Shown in pieces: positions 1 to 8,357 of a DNA stretch of 64,000 nt. Below the pieces are notes generated by a model. That model did no database searches and was not told the DNA's origin. It saw only the letters and a list, made by a program, of their open reading frames with translations. The first letter of the stretch is position 1, and each line of letters starts with the position of its first letter. Position numbers and translations under genes: made by a program. Origin of the DNA: Micromonospora antibiotica (lineage in GTDB: Bacteria; Actinomycetota; Actinomycetes; Mycobacteriales; Micromonosporaceae); contig NZ_JAGFWR010000027.1 in NCBI RefSeq assembly GCF_017599305.1, positions 20,686 to 84,685 on the forward strand, in the 5' to 3' direction.

Positions 1-1
1 C

Positions 2-748
2 GCGCTGGCACACCGGCTGGCCCAGCGGCTGTCCGCGGTGCGCAAGGACGGGACCATCCCCTACCTGCGGCCGGACGGCAAGACCCAGGTCACCATCGAG
101 TACGAGGGGCTGCGTCCGGTCCGGCTGAACACCGTCGTGGTGTCCAGCCAGCACGCCGCCGACATCTCGCTGGACTCGCTGCTCACCCCGGACGTGCGCG
201 ACCACGTCATCGCCCCGGAGCTGCAGAACCTGGGCCTGGACACCGAGGGCTACCGGCTGCTGGTCAACCCGACCGGCCGGTTCGAGATCGGTGGCCCGAT
301 GGGTGACGCCGGCCTGACCGGTCGGAAGATCATCGTCGACACCTACGGCGGGTACGCCCGGCACGGTGGTGGTGCGTTCTCCGGCAAGGACCCGTCCAAG
401 GTGGACCGCTCGGCCGCGTACGCGATGCGCTGGGTGGCCAAGAACGTCGTCGCCGCCGGCCTGGCCGAGCGCTGTGAGGCGCAGGTCGCGTACGCGATCG
501 GCAAGGCCCACCCGGTCAGCCTCTTCATCGAGACCTTCGGCACCGAGACGGTGCCGGTGGCCGCGATCGAGAAGGCGGTCGGTGAGGTCTTCGACCTGCG
601 GCCGGCCGCCATCATCCGGGACCTCAACCTGCTCCGCCCGATCTACCGGCAGACCGCCGCCTACGGCCACTTCGGCCGGGAGCTGCCGGAGCTGAGCTGG
701 GAGAGCACCGACCGGGCCGCCGACCTGAAGTCGGTAGCGGGCGCCTGA
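2..748 (+). CDS. metK: S-adenosylmethionine synthetase, C-terminal part
   Basis: The gene enters from the left edge: the frame is open from base 2 and reads ALAHRLAQRL before the first in-window GTG at 38, so the true start is outside. The enzyme makes S-adenosylmethionine from methionine and ATP in the cytosol. The visible part carries the ATP/phosphate-binding signature GGGAFSGKDPSKVDRSAAY and the family C-terminus with the SIGKAHPVSLFIETFGT-like block (here YAIGKAHPVSLFIETFGT). The next gene, priA, follows about 60 bases later on the same strand, the usual actinomycete order. Confidence 0.97.
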   Translation, partial: ALAHRLAQRLSAVRKDGTIPYLRPDGKTQVTIEYEGLRPVRLNTVVVSSQHAADISLDSLLTPDVRDHVIAPELQNLGLDTEGYRLLVNPTGRFEIGGPMGDAGLTGRKIIVDTYGGYARHGGGAFSGKDPSKVDRSAAYAMRWVAKNVVAAGLAERCEAQVAYAIGKAHPVSLFIETFGTETVPVAAIEKAVGEVFDLRPAAIIRDLNLLRPIYRQTAAYGHFGRELPELSWESTDRAADLKSVAGA

Positions 749-807
749 CCGGCACCACGCCCAGCGACCGGCGACCCGCGGACGGGTCGCCGGTCGCGCG
801 GGTTTGC

Positions 808-2763
808 GTGGACGTCCCGCTGCCGCACCTCGACCGACCCTTCGACTATCTGGTCCCCGCCGGCCTGGCCGCCGACGCGGTCCCCGGGGTGCGGGTCAAG
901 GTGCGCTTCGCCGGTCAGCTGGTCGACGGGTGGCTGCTGGAGCGGGTCGACGCCTCGGCGCACGGCGGCAGGTTGGCCTACCTGGAGAAGGTGGTCTCCG
1001 CGGAGCCGGTGCTGGCCGCCGAGGTGGCCCGGCTGGCCCGGGCGGTCGCCGACCGGTACGCCGGCAACCTCGCCGACGTGCTCCGGCTGGCCGTGCCGCC
1101 CCGGCACGCCCGGGTCGAGAAGGAACCCCGCACCGCCCCCGAGCCGCCTGTCGCCGATCCGACAGTTCCCGTTCCTGGCGGCGGCGCGGCGGCGCGGCGG
1201 CGGGCGGTACCCGACCCGCGCGGGTGGCGGGACTACCCGGCCGGCCCGGCCTACCTGACGGCGCTCGCCGACGGGCGGGCCCCCCGGGCCGTGTGGTCGG
1301 CGCTGGCCGGGGAGGACTGGGCGGCCCGGTACGCCGACGCGGTCGCCGCCACCCTCGCCGGTGGCCGGGGCGCCCTGGTGGTGGTCGCCGACGCCCGGGA
1401 CCTCGACCGGCTCGACGCGGCGTTGACCGCGCTGCTCGGCCCGGGGCGGCACGTGACCCTCTCCGCCGCGCTCGGCCCGGCCCGCCGCTACCGGGCCTTC
1501 CTGGCCGTCCGGCGGGGCGACGTGCCGGTGGTGATCGGCACCCGGGCCGCCATGTTCGCCCCCGTCGACCGGCTGGGTCTGGTGGCGATCTGGGACGACG
1601 GTGACGATCTGCACGCCGAGCCGCGCGCCCCCTACCCGCATGCCCGGGAGGTGCTGCTCACCCGGGCCCGGCTCGGCGAGGCCGCCGCGCTGGTCGGTGG
1701 CTGGACCCGGACCGCCGAGGGGCAGTTGCTGGTGGAGACCGGGTGGGCCCGTGAGGTGGTGGCGGACCGGGCGACGCTGCGGGCGCGTACCCCGGCGATC
1801 GCCCCGACCGGGGACGACCCGCAGCTGGCCCGCGACCCGGGCGCGGCGACGGCCCGGCTGCCCAGCCTGGCCTGGACCACCGCCCGGGACACCCTGCGCG
1901 CGGACGCGCCGGTGCTGGTCCAGGTGCCCCGCCGGGGCTACCTGCCGTCGGTCTCCTGCGCCGACTGCCGGACCCCGGCGCGCTGCCCGCACTGCGCCGG
2001 CCCGCTGGCGTTGCGCGCCGCCGACGCCCCGCCGGCCTGCCGCTGGTGCGGCCGGGTCGCCGCCGCGTACGCCTGCCCGCAGTGCGGGGGGCGACGGCTG
2101 CGGGCGGCGGTCACCGGGGCCCGGCGGACCGCCGAGGAGCTGGGCCGGGCCTTTCCCGGGGTGCCGGTGCGCACCTCGGGCCGCGACGAGGTGCTGACCG
2201 ACGTCCCGGCCGGCGCGAGCCTGGTCGTCGCCACCCCCGGCGCCGAGCCGGTGGCCGAGGGTGGGTACGGCGCGGTCCTGCTGCTGGACTCCTGGGCCCT
2301 GCTCACCCGGGCCGATCTGCGGGCCGGCGAGGAGACGCTGCGCCGGTGGCTGTCCGCCGCCGCCCTGGCCCGGCCCGCCCCGGCCGGTGGCAAGGTGGTG
2401 GTGGTCGCCGACGGCGCGCTCGCCCCGGTGCAGGCGTTGCTGCGGTGGGACCCGGGCTGGTTCGCCGCCCGGGAGCTGGCCGAGCGTCGGGAGCTGGGTT
2501 TCCCCCCGGCGGTGAAGATGGCCAGCGTCACCGGCGGCGCGGACGCGGTGGCCGACCTGCTGGCGCAGGCCCGGCTGCCCGACGGGGCGGAGGTGCTCGG
2601 CCCGGTCCCGGCCGATCAGGACCGGGAGCGGATGCTGGTCCGGGTGCCCCGGTCCCGGGCCGCCGCGCTGGCCGAGGCGCTGCACACCGCCGCCGGGGTA
2701 CGCAGCGCCCGCCGGGCCGCCGACCCGGTCCGCCTCCAGGTCGACCCGCTCAGCCTTTTCTGA
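808..2763 (+). CDS. priA: Primosomal protein N' (PriA), helicase-inactive actinobacterial type
   Basis: PriA restarts stalled replication forks. The N-terminal DNA-binding part (VDVPLPHLDRPFDYLVP) is conserved. The zinc-binding region is intact at about residues 384-430 (SCADC, CPHC, CRWC, CPQC). The ATPase motor is eroded: I find no GxTGSGKT Walker A, and the DEEH box position reads WDDGDDLH. Loss of helicase motifs is known for actinobacterial PriA homologues, so the protein probably binds DNA or partners without unwinding. Homology seems to extend a few codons upstream (PVARVC), where there is no ATG or GTG, so the real start could be a rare CTG near 745 or lie inside metK. GTG 808 is the first standard start. 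Confidence 0.9.
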   Translation: MDVPLPHLDRPFDYLVPAGLAADAVPGVRVKVRFAGQLVDGWLLERVDASAHGGRLAYLEKVVSAEPVLAAEVARLARAVADRYAGNLADVLRLAVPPRHARVEKEPRTAPEPPVADPTVPVPGGGAAARRRAVPDPRGWRDYPAGPAYLTALADGRAPRAVWSALAGEDWAARYADAVAATLAGGRGALVVVADARDLDRLDAALTALLGPGRHVTLSAALGPARRYRAFLAVRRGDVPVVIGTRAAMFAPVDRLGLVAIWDDGDDLHAEPRAPYPHAREVLLTRARLGEAAALVGGWTRTAEGQLLVETGWAREVVADRATLRARTPAIAPTGDDPQLARDPGAATARLPSLAWTTARDTLRADAPVLVQVPRRGYLPSVSCADCRTPARCPHCAGPLALRAADAPPACRWCGRVAAAYACPQCGGRRLRAAVTGARRTAEELGRAFPGVPVRTSGRDEVLTDVPAGASLVVATPGAEPVAEGGYGAVLLLDSWALLTRADLRAGEETLRRWLSAAALARPAPAGGKVVVVADGALAPVQALLRWDPGWFAARELAERRELGFPPAVKMASVTGGADAVADLLAQARLPDGAEVLGPVPADQDRERMLVRVPRSRAAALAEALHTAAGVRSARRAADPVRLQVDPLSLF

Positions 2764-2953
2764 GTCACCAGTCAGCTTTGGAGTGCACCTGGCCAGTTGT
2801 CCGTCGCACACCGCGTGCGGCGGGAGGCGACGGGCCGCGTGATAGCATCGCCCGTCATACCCGGGCGCACGATGGCGCGACGAAGGCGCAAACGCGTCGG
2901 GCCGACGCCGGATCGATGAAGTCAAGCAGCCGGTGAGCAGGGGTGGGTCAGTC

Positions 2954-3937
2954 GTGACCGTTCGTCAGTCGATCGTCTTCAACGGTGACCTCGGCAGCGG
3001 CAAGAGCACCGTCTCCGTCGAGATCGCCCAGCGGTTGGGCCTGCGCCGGGTCAGCGTCGGTGACCTCTACCGGCAGATGGCGCAGGAGCGGCAGATGACC
3101 GCCCTCCAGCTCAACCTGCACGCCGAGCTGGACCAGGCCGTCGACGGCTACGTCGACCAGCTCCAACGCGACATCGCCGCGTCCGGCGAGTCGCTGGTGA
3201 TGGATTCCCGGCTGGCCTGGCACTTCTTCACCCACGCGCTCAAGGTGCACATGATCACCGAGCCGGCCGAGGCGGCCCGCCGGGTGCTGCTGCGCCCCTC
3301 CGGCCCGGCGGAGAGCTACACCTCGCTGGACGAGGCGGAGGCCAAGCTGCGCGAACGCAGCGAGAGCGAGCGTAACCGGTTCATCCTGCGTTACGGCGTC
3401 GACAAGGCCCGGCTGCGCAACTACGACCTGGTCTGCGACACGACCCGCGCCTCCGCCGAGGAGGTCATCACCCACATCGTCGACGTGTACGAGGGTCGCC
3501 TCGGTGCCGACGTGCTGCGTGACGCCCCGCCGCTGCTGCTGCTGGACCCGGCCCGGGTCTACCCGACCGAGGACGTCGCCACCCTGCGCGGGCTCGACGG
3601 GTCCGAGTTCGTCGGCGGGCTGGCGGCGGCCGGCGACGAGGCGCTCGAACCGCTGCGGATCGGCTTCACCGGCGAGTACTTCTTCGTCGTCGACGGGCAC
3701 CGCCGGCTCAGCGCCGCCCTACGCAACGGGTTCTCCCTGGTGCCGGCGCAACTGGTCGCCGAGGTGGACGAGCCGGTCGTCGGGCAGACCAGCGCCGTCG
3801 ACTACTTCGCCGCCCACGTGCGCCCGAGCCTCGTGCACGACTGGGAGGCCGCCCACGGCACCCGGCTCCCGCTGCCCGCGCACGCCCTGCTCGGCGACCA
3901 CGCGGTGCTGGCCGGCGAACCGGGCGCCAACGCCTGA
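2954..3937 (+). CDS. Cytidylate-kinase-like P-loop protein fused to a ParB-like domain
   Basis: From GTG 2954 the protein is 327 residues; an in-frame GTG at 2933 is the alternative. The N-terminal half is a nucleoside-monophosphate-kinase-like fold with P-loop GDLGSGKST at residues 11-19 and segments such as VSVGDLYRQMA and DSRLAWHFF that resemble cytidylate kinase. Around residues 236-275 comes FVVDGHRRLSAALRNG, which matches the GHRRL core of ParB/Srx-type nucleases and CTPases. Function is unknown; a nucleotide-dependent kinase or a CTP-sensing protein are both possible. A possible -10 (TAGCAT, 2843-2848) lies upstream. It sits alone between priA and def. Confidence 0.75.
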   Translation: MTVRQSIVFNGDLGSGKSTVSVEIAQRLGLRRVSVGDLYRQMAQERQMTALQLNLHAELDQAVDGYVDQLQRDIAASGESLVMDSRLAWHFFTHALKVHMITEPAEAARRVLLRPSGPAESYTSLDEAEAKLRERSESERNRFILRYGVDKARLRNYDLVCDTTRASAEEVITHIVDVYEGRLGADVLRDAPPLLLLDPARVYPTEDVATLRGLDGSEFVGGLAAAGDEALEPLRIGFTGEYFFVVDGHRRLSAALRNGFSLVPAQLVAEVDEPVVGQTSAVDYFAAHVRPSLVHDWEAAHGTRLPLPAHALLGDHAVLAGEPGANA

Positions 3938-3981
3938 CGTCGGCGTCAGCGGCACCATCCCGACCCGTCGCGGTACGCCGG

Positions 3982-4009
3982 CCGACACCACCTCGGCACT
4001 CCGTAGACT
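3982..4009 (+). promoter_or_regulatory. Probable promoter of the def operon
   Basis: A CCGACA -35-like element (3982-3987) and a TAGACT -10 element (4004-4009) are separated by 16 bases. Transcription would start near 4016, about 33 bases before def. The -10 is a good actinomycete match; the -35 is weak. Confidence 0.5.
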
Positions 4010-4048
4010 GGTACGGCACCACGCCGTCCAACGAAGGAGCCACCCCGC

Positions 4049-4609
4049 GTGACCGTCCAGCCCATCCGTCTGTTCGGGGACCCGGTGCTGCGCACGCCGG
4101 CCGATCCGGTCGTCGACTTCGACGTCGAGCTGCGTAGGCTCATCGCCGACCTCACCGACACGATGCGTGACCGTGGCGGCGCCGGGCTGGCCGCCCCCCA
4201 GCTCGGAGTGGGCCTGCGGGTCTTCACCTTCGAGGTGGACGACGTGCTCGGCCACCTGGTCAACCCGGTGCTGGAGTTCCCCGACACCGAGGAGCAGGAC
4301 GGCCCGGAGGGCTGTCTGTCCATCCCCGGGCTCTACTTCGACACCAAGCGCCGGCAGAACGTCGTCGCCAAGGGCTACAACGGCTACGGCGACCCGTTGC
4401 AGATCGTCGGCACCGGGCTGATGGCGCGCTGTGTCCAGCACGAGACCGACCACCTCGACGGGGTGCTCTTCCTCGACCGGTTGGACCCGGCCGGGCGCAA
4501 GGAGGCGATGAAGGCGATCCGCCAGGCCGACTGGTACGACGACGCCGCCCCACCCACCGTCAAGGTCAGCCCGCACGCCGCCGGTGGCCCCTTCGGTCTG
4601 GGCCGGTGA
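4049..4609 (+). CDS. def: Peptide deformylase
   Basis: This metalloenzyme removes the formyl group from N-terminal formylmethionine of new proteins. All three motifs are present: GAGLAAPQ near residue 43, EGCLS near 88 (metal Cys) and HETDH near 131 (metal His and catalytic Glu). The 186-residue length is normal. GTG 4049 follows a GAAGGAG ribosome-binding site at about 4032. The neighbour fmt makes the formylated initiator that Def later acts on, so the two enzymes of the formylation cycle are encoded together. Confidence 0.97.
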   Translation: MTVQPIRLFGDPVLRTPADPVVDFDVELRRLIADLTDTMRDRGGAGLAAPQLGVGLRVFTFEVDDVLGHLVNPVLEFPDTEEQDGPEGCLSIPGLYFDTKRRQNVVAKGYNGYGDPLQIVGTGLMARCVQHETDHLDGVLFLDRLDPAGRKEAMKAIRQADWYDDAAPPTVKVSPHAAGGPFGLGR

Positions 4610-4616
4610 CCCGCCG

Positions 4617-5543
4617 ATGCGTCTGATCTTCGCCGGCACCCCGGCGGTCGCCGTCCCCGCCCTGGCCGCCGTGCACGCCTCCGGGCACGACCTGGTGGCC
4701 GTGGTGACCCGCCCCGACGCCCCCGCCGGACGGGGCCGGGGGGTGCTCCGCTCACCCGTCGGCGCCTGGGCCGACGAGCACGGCGTCGAGGTGCTCACCC
4801 CCGCCCGGCCCCGGGAGCCCGAGTTCCTCGACCGGCTCGGCGCGCTGGCACCCGACTGCGTGCCGGTCGTCGCGTACGGCGCGCTGGTGCCCCCGGCGGC
4901 GCTGGAGATCCCCCGGTCCGGCTGGATCAACCTGCACTTCTCGCTGCTGCCCGCGTGGCGGGGCGCGGCACCCGTGCAGCACGCGGTGCTGCACGGCGAC
5001 GAGCTGACCGGGGCCAGCGTCTTCCAGCTGGAGCAGGGGCTGGACACCGGCCCGGTCTACGGCACCCTCACCGACGAGATCCGCCCCACCGACACCTCCG
5101 GCGACCTGCTGGAGCGGCTCGCCCACTCCGGCGCCGGGCTGCTGGTGGCCGTCCTGGACGCGATCGAGGCGGGCACCGCCCGGGCCGAACCGCAGCCCGC
5201 CGACGGGGTGTCGCTGGCCCCGAAACTGACCGTGGACGACGCCCGGGTGCGCTGGACCGACCCCGCCTTCGCGGTGGACCGTCGGATCCGCGCCTGCACC
5301 CCGGCCCCCGGCCCGTGGACGACCTTCCGGGGCGAGCGGGTCAAGCTCGGCCCGGTCACCCCGGTCGGCAACGGCCCCGAACTGAAGCCTGGAGAACTGC
5401 TGGTGGAGAAGTCCCGCGTGCTGGCCGGCACGGCGACCGTACCCGTTCAACTCGGTGAGGTGCGCGCAGCCGGCAAGCGGGCCATGCCGGCGGCCGACTG
5501 GGCGCGCGGCGTGCGGGCCGGTGCCGGGGAGGAACTCGCGTGA
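4617..5543 (+). CDS. fmt: Methionyl-tRNA formyltransferase
   Basis: Fmt adds a formyl group from 10-formyl-tetrahydrofolate to initiator methionyl-tRNA. The ATG at 4617 gives MRLIFAGTP, the canonical N-terminus. The catalytic region is WINLHFSLLPAWRGAAPVQ near residues 104-122, followed by GLDTGPV containing the conserved Asp. The length is 308 residues. It begins 7 bases after def and its stop overlaps the GTG of rsmB by 4 bases, so def-fmt-rsmB are probably one transcript. Confidence 0.97.
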   Translation: MRLIFAGTPAVAVPALAAVHASGHDLVAVVTRPDAPAGRGRGVLRSPVGAWADEHGVEVLTPARPREPEFLDRLGALAPDCVPVVAYGALVPPAALEIPRSGWINLHFSLLPAWRGAAPVQHAVLHGDELTGASVFQLEQGLDTGPVYGTLTDEIRPTDTSGDLLERLAHSGAGLLVAVLDAIEAGTARAEPQPADGVSLAPKLTVDDARVRWTDPAFAVDRRIRACTPAPGPWTTFRGERVKLGPVTPVGNGPELKPGELLVEKSRVLAGTATVPVQLGEVRAAGKRAMPAADWARGVRAGAGEELA

Positions 5544-7078
5544 CCGGGCCGACGCAACGACCCGGGCGCCCTGTCGACGGCGGGCGACGTGAGCAACGCG
5601 GCGACGACCGGCGACCTGATCGGCCGGGTGGCGGCTTCCGGGGGGACCGCCCCGCCCGCACCGGCGGCCGGGGTGGCCGCGACGACACGCGGGGCGGGCG
5701 GCCGGGCCGACCGGTCCGCCCGGCCGTGGACCTGCCCCGGTACGCGGCGTACCAGGCGGTCGCGGCGGTGCACCGCGACGACGCGTACGCCAACCTGGTG
5801 TTGCCGGTGATCCTGCGCGAGCAGGGACTGACCGGTCGGGACGCCGCCTTCGCCACCGAGCTGACCTACGGCACGCTGCGTCAGCTCGGCACCCTGGACA
5901 CCATCCTCACCGCCGCGGCCGGCCGGGACGTCGAGCGGATCGACCCGCCGGTGCGTGACGCGCTGCGGCTCGGCGCCTACCAGCTGCTGCACACCCGGGT
6001 GCCGGCGCACGCCGCCGTGTCGTCCACGGTCGACCTGGTCCGCACCGTGGGGGAGGGCGCCACCGGGTTCGCCAACGCGGTGCTGCGCGAGGTGGCCGGC
6101 CAGGACCTCGACGCCTGGGTGACCAAGCTCGCCCCGTCCCCGACGGCCGACCCGATCGGCCACCTGGCCGTGACCTACAGCCACCCGCAGTGGATCGTGC
6201 GGGCCTTCGCCGACGCCCTCGACGGTGACCTGGGTGAGGTCACCCGGCTGCTGATCGAGGACAACGAGCGCCCGCCGGTGCACCTGTGTGCCCGTCCCGG
6301 CCGGGCCGACCCGGTCGAGCTGGCCGACGAGGTCGGCGGCGCTCCGGGCGCGTTCTCCCCGTACGCGGTCTACCTGGCCGGTGGGGCCCCCGGTGACCTG
6401 CCGGCGCTGGCCGACGGTCGGGCCCACGTGCAGGACGAGGGTTCCCAGTTGGTGGCGAACGCGCTGGCGGCGGGCCCGCTGGACGGCCCCGACGGGCGCT
6501 GGCTGGACCTGTGCGCCGGCCCCGGCGGCAAGGCCGGGCTGCTCGGTGCGCTCGCCGCGCAGCGGGGTGCCCGGGTGACCGCGGTCGAGGTGTCCGAGCA
6601 CCGGGCCCGGCTGGTCGAACAGGCCACCCGGGGGTTGCCGGTGAACGTGCTGCACACCGACGGGCGCACCGTCGGGGCGGACCCGAAACTGCCGGAGGGG
6701 CACTTCGACCGGGTGCTGGTCGACGCCCCGTGCACCGGGTTGGGTTCGCTGCGTCGTCGGCCGGAGTCGCGCTGGCGGCGGCAGCCGTCGGACCTGCCTC
6801 CGTTGACCCGGTTGCAGCGGGAGCTGCTCGCCGCCGCGCTGCGGGCGACCCGCCCGGGTGGTCTGGTCGCCTACGTGACCTGTTCCCCGCACACCGTGGA
6901 GACGCACGTGACGGTCACCGAGGCCGCCCGTCGCGCCGGGGTGCCGGCGGACTTCGTGGACGCCCGTACCCTGCTCCCGTCCGGCATGCCCGGCCTGGGC
7001 GACGGCCCCACCGTCCAACTCTGGCCTCACCGCCACGGCACCGACGCCATGTTCCTGGCCGTCCTCCGCCGCAACTAA
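5540..7078 (+). CDS. rsmB: 16S rRNA m5C methyltransferase, RsmB/NOL1-NOP2 family
   Basis: This enzyme methylates a cytosine (m5C967 in E. coli numbering) of 16S rRNA using S-adenosylmethionine. Residues about 55-190 form the NusB-like RNA-binding domain. The methyltransferase follows, with SAM-binding CAGPGGKAGLLGALA, motif IV DAPCTGLGSLRR and catalytic motif VTCSPH. The first ~55 residues are rich in Gly, Arg and Asp (RGG-like) and are not part of the catalytic domains. GTG 5540 overlaps the fmt stop by 4 bases. The gene ends before a perfect inverted repeat that separates it from a convergent lipoprotein gene. Confidence 0.93.
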   Translation: MTGPTQRPGRPVDGGRREQRGDDRRPDRPGGGFRGDRPARTGGRGGRDDTRGGRPGRPVRPAVDLPRYAAYQAVAAVHRDDAYANLVLPVILREQGLTGRDAAFATELTYGTLRQLGTLDTILTAAAGRDVERIDPPVRDALRLGAYQLLHTRVPAHAAVSSTVDLVRTVGEGATGFANAVLREVAGQDLDAWVTKLAPSPTADPIGHLAVTYSHPQWIVRAFADALDGDLGEVTRLLIEDNERPPVHLCARPGRADPVELADEVGGAPGAFSPYAVYLAGGAPGDLPALADGRAHVQDEGSQLVANALAAGPLDGPDGRWLDLCAGPGGKAGLLGALAAQRGARVTAVEVSEHRARLVEQATRGLPVNVLHTDGRTVGADPKLPEGHFDRVLVDAPCTGLGSLRRRPESRWRRQPSDLPPLTRLQRELLAAALRATRPGGLVAYVTCSPHTVETHVTVTEAARRAGVPADFVDARTLLPSGMPGLGDGPTVQLWPHRHGTDAMFLAVLRRN

Positions 7079-7120
7079 CCCCACCCCGAAACCCCAAACC
7101 CCACCCCCGCCTGACCTCGG

Positions 7121-7176
7121 TGATCAAGAGGTTTACGTCACCCGCCAGCGCGATCCTGACGTAAACCTCTTGATCA
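7121..7176. terminator. Perfect 20-bp inverted repeat between convergent genes
   Basis: Arms TGATCAAGAGGTTTACGTCA (7121-7140) and its exact reverse complement (7157-7176) are separated by 16 bases. The element lies between the convergent rsmB and lipoprotein genes, so it can serve as a bidirectional terminator. Its AT-rich arms differ from the surrounding DNA, and it may be a copy of an interspersed repeat family. Confidence 0.75.
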
Positions 7177-7208
7177 ACTCGGGTGGGGGCGGGGAGGGCG
7201 GGGTGGGG

Positions 7209-8099
7209 TTAGGTGATGGGGAGGCCTTTGGGGCCGGCGCCGCGCATCGAGCGGGTCAGTTTGCGGTCGTCGCTCCAGAGGAAGCAGCGGATGCCGCGGT
7301 CGCCCTCCTCCCACTCACGCTGCGACGGCGGATAGAAGATCGACCCGGCCCGGTACGGCAACTCGCTGTTGTTGGGGACCTCGGCGAAACCGGCGATCAA
7401 CGCCATGCACCGCCGGTGCACCCGCTGGTTGGCGCGACTGAAATCGGCCCAGCTCAGGTCGCTGCGTTCCAGGTAGACGCCGACGAACTCGGCGCGGTGC
7501 GGCTCGGAGCACAGCACCGGGGCCATGTAGTTGAGGTTGTTGCCGATCAGCTTGGGATCGAAGCAGCGGTGGCTGAGCGGGTTGTCACCGACCATCGCCC
7601 CGCGCAGGCTGCCGACCCGGTTGACCGGCCGGGTGTTGTCGATGCTGTCGGTCTCGCTGAGGTCGCACCGGAACCAGCGGGCCCCACTGTTCCACGCCGA
7701 GTTGGACGGCAGCGCGATGTTCATCGTGAGCCGGGCCGAGTGCCAGTCACCGCCGAGCACGGCCCGGGCCCGCTGGTCGCACTCGGTGCGGGCGGGACGC
7801 AGCGCGGCGGAGCCCGGCTCGGGCCGCTCACCCCGGGTCACCGCGCCGGTGAAGGTACCGACGTGGACGGCCTCGGCCAGGTGGCTGCGCGCACAGTCCA
7901 CCGTCTCGTAGGTGCCGGCCTGCACGACGGGGGTGATCCGGGGCAGGCAGGCGTCGGTGGCGGGCACGAACGACTGGGCCACCGGGAGCACCGGCCAGTC
8001 GTCGAGCAGGTCGCCGTCGGCGCTGTGCTGCGACACGCAGCCGCTGAGCGCCACCGTCACCGCGCCGGCCAGCGCCACCGCCACGATCCACCGTCGCAT
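7209..8099 (-). CDS. Secreted lipoprotein, septum-formation-family-like
   Basis: The start at 8099 follows a GGGAAGGGCGAAGG ribosome-binding region and gives MRRWIVAVALAGAVTVALSGC, a lipoprotein signal peptide with lipobox LSGC. An ATG at 8120 is the alternative. The mature ~275-residue part has two related Cys-containing blocks (for example DCARSHLAEAVHVGTF and LCSEPHRAEFVGVYL), typical of the actinobacterial septum-formation-like extracytoplasmic domain. The role is unproven; it is probably anchored to the outer face of the membrane. It faces rsmB convergently. Confidence 0.75.
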   Translation of the reverse strand: MRRWIVAVALAGAVTVALSGCVSQHSADGDLLDDWPVLPVAQSFVPATDACLPRITPVVQAGTYETVDCARSHLAEAVHVGTFTGAVTRGERPEPGSAALRPARTECDQRARAVLGGDWHSARLTMNIALPSNSAWNSGARWFRCDLSETDSIDNTRPVNRVGSLRGAMVGDNPLSHRCFDPKLIGNNLNYMAPVLCSEPHRAEFVGVYLERSDLSWADFSRANQRVHRRCMALIAGFAEVPNNSELPYRAGSIFYPPSQREWEEGDRGIRCFLWSDDRKLTRSMRGAGPKGLPIT

Positions 8100-8345
8100 C
8101 CTTCGCCCTTCCCGCGCCATGACGGTCCGTCGCCGTGCCCCATGTGGCGTCACCCGTCGACGGGCGAGCAGCATACGTGACCATCCCTGATGGAGTGTCG
8201 TCATTTCGGTGCCGTTCGGCCAGTCGCCACCGGCCATTCGTCCCGTACTCCCGCCGACGGGAGCCGATGCTGCACCGTGGGTCACGCCTGGATCACAGGG
8301 CGTCGCTCATGGTGCCGTGCTGTCCGCGGCGGATGGCCGCGTTCG

Positions 8346-8351
8346 TACACT
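8346..8351 (+). promoter_or_regulatory. -10 element of rpe (leaderless type)
   Basis: TACACT is followed by 6 bases and then GTG 8358, with no ribosome-binding site between. This spacing places the transcript start at or next to the initiation codon, as in leaderless actinomycete mRNAs. No clear -35 is visible. Confidence 0.5.
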
Positions 8352-8357
8352 TGCCCT

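Noticed and set aside
661..2925. A 754-residue open frame opposite priA
   Set aside because: The translation is Gly/Pro/Arg-rich shadow sequence; priA on the plus strand explains the coding signal.
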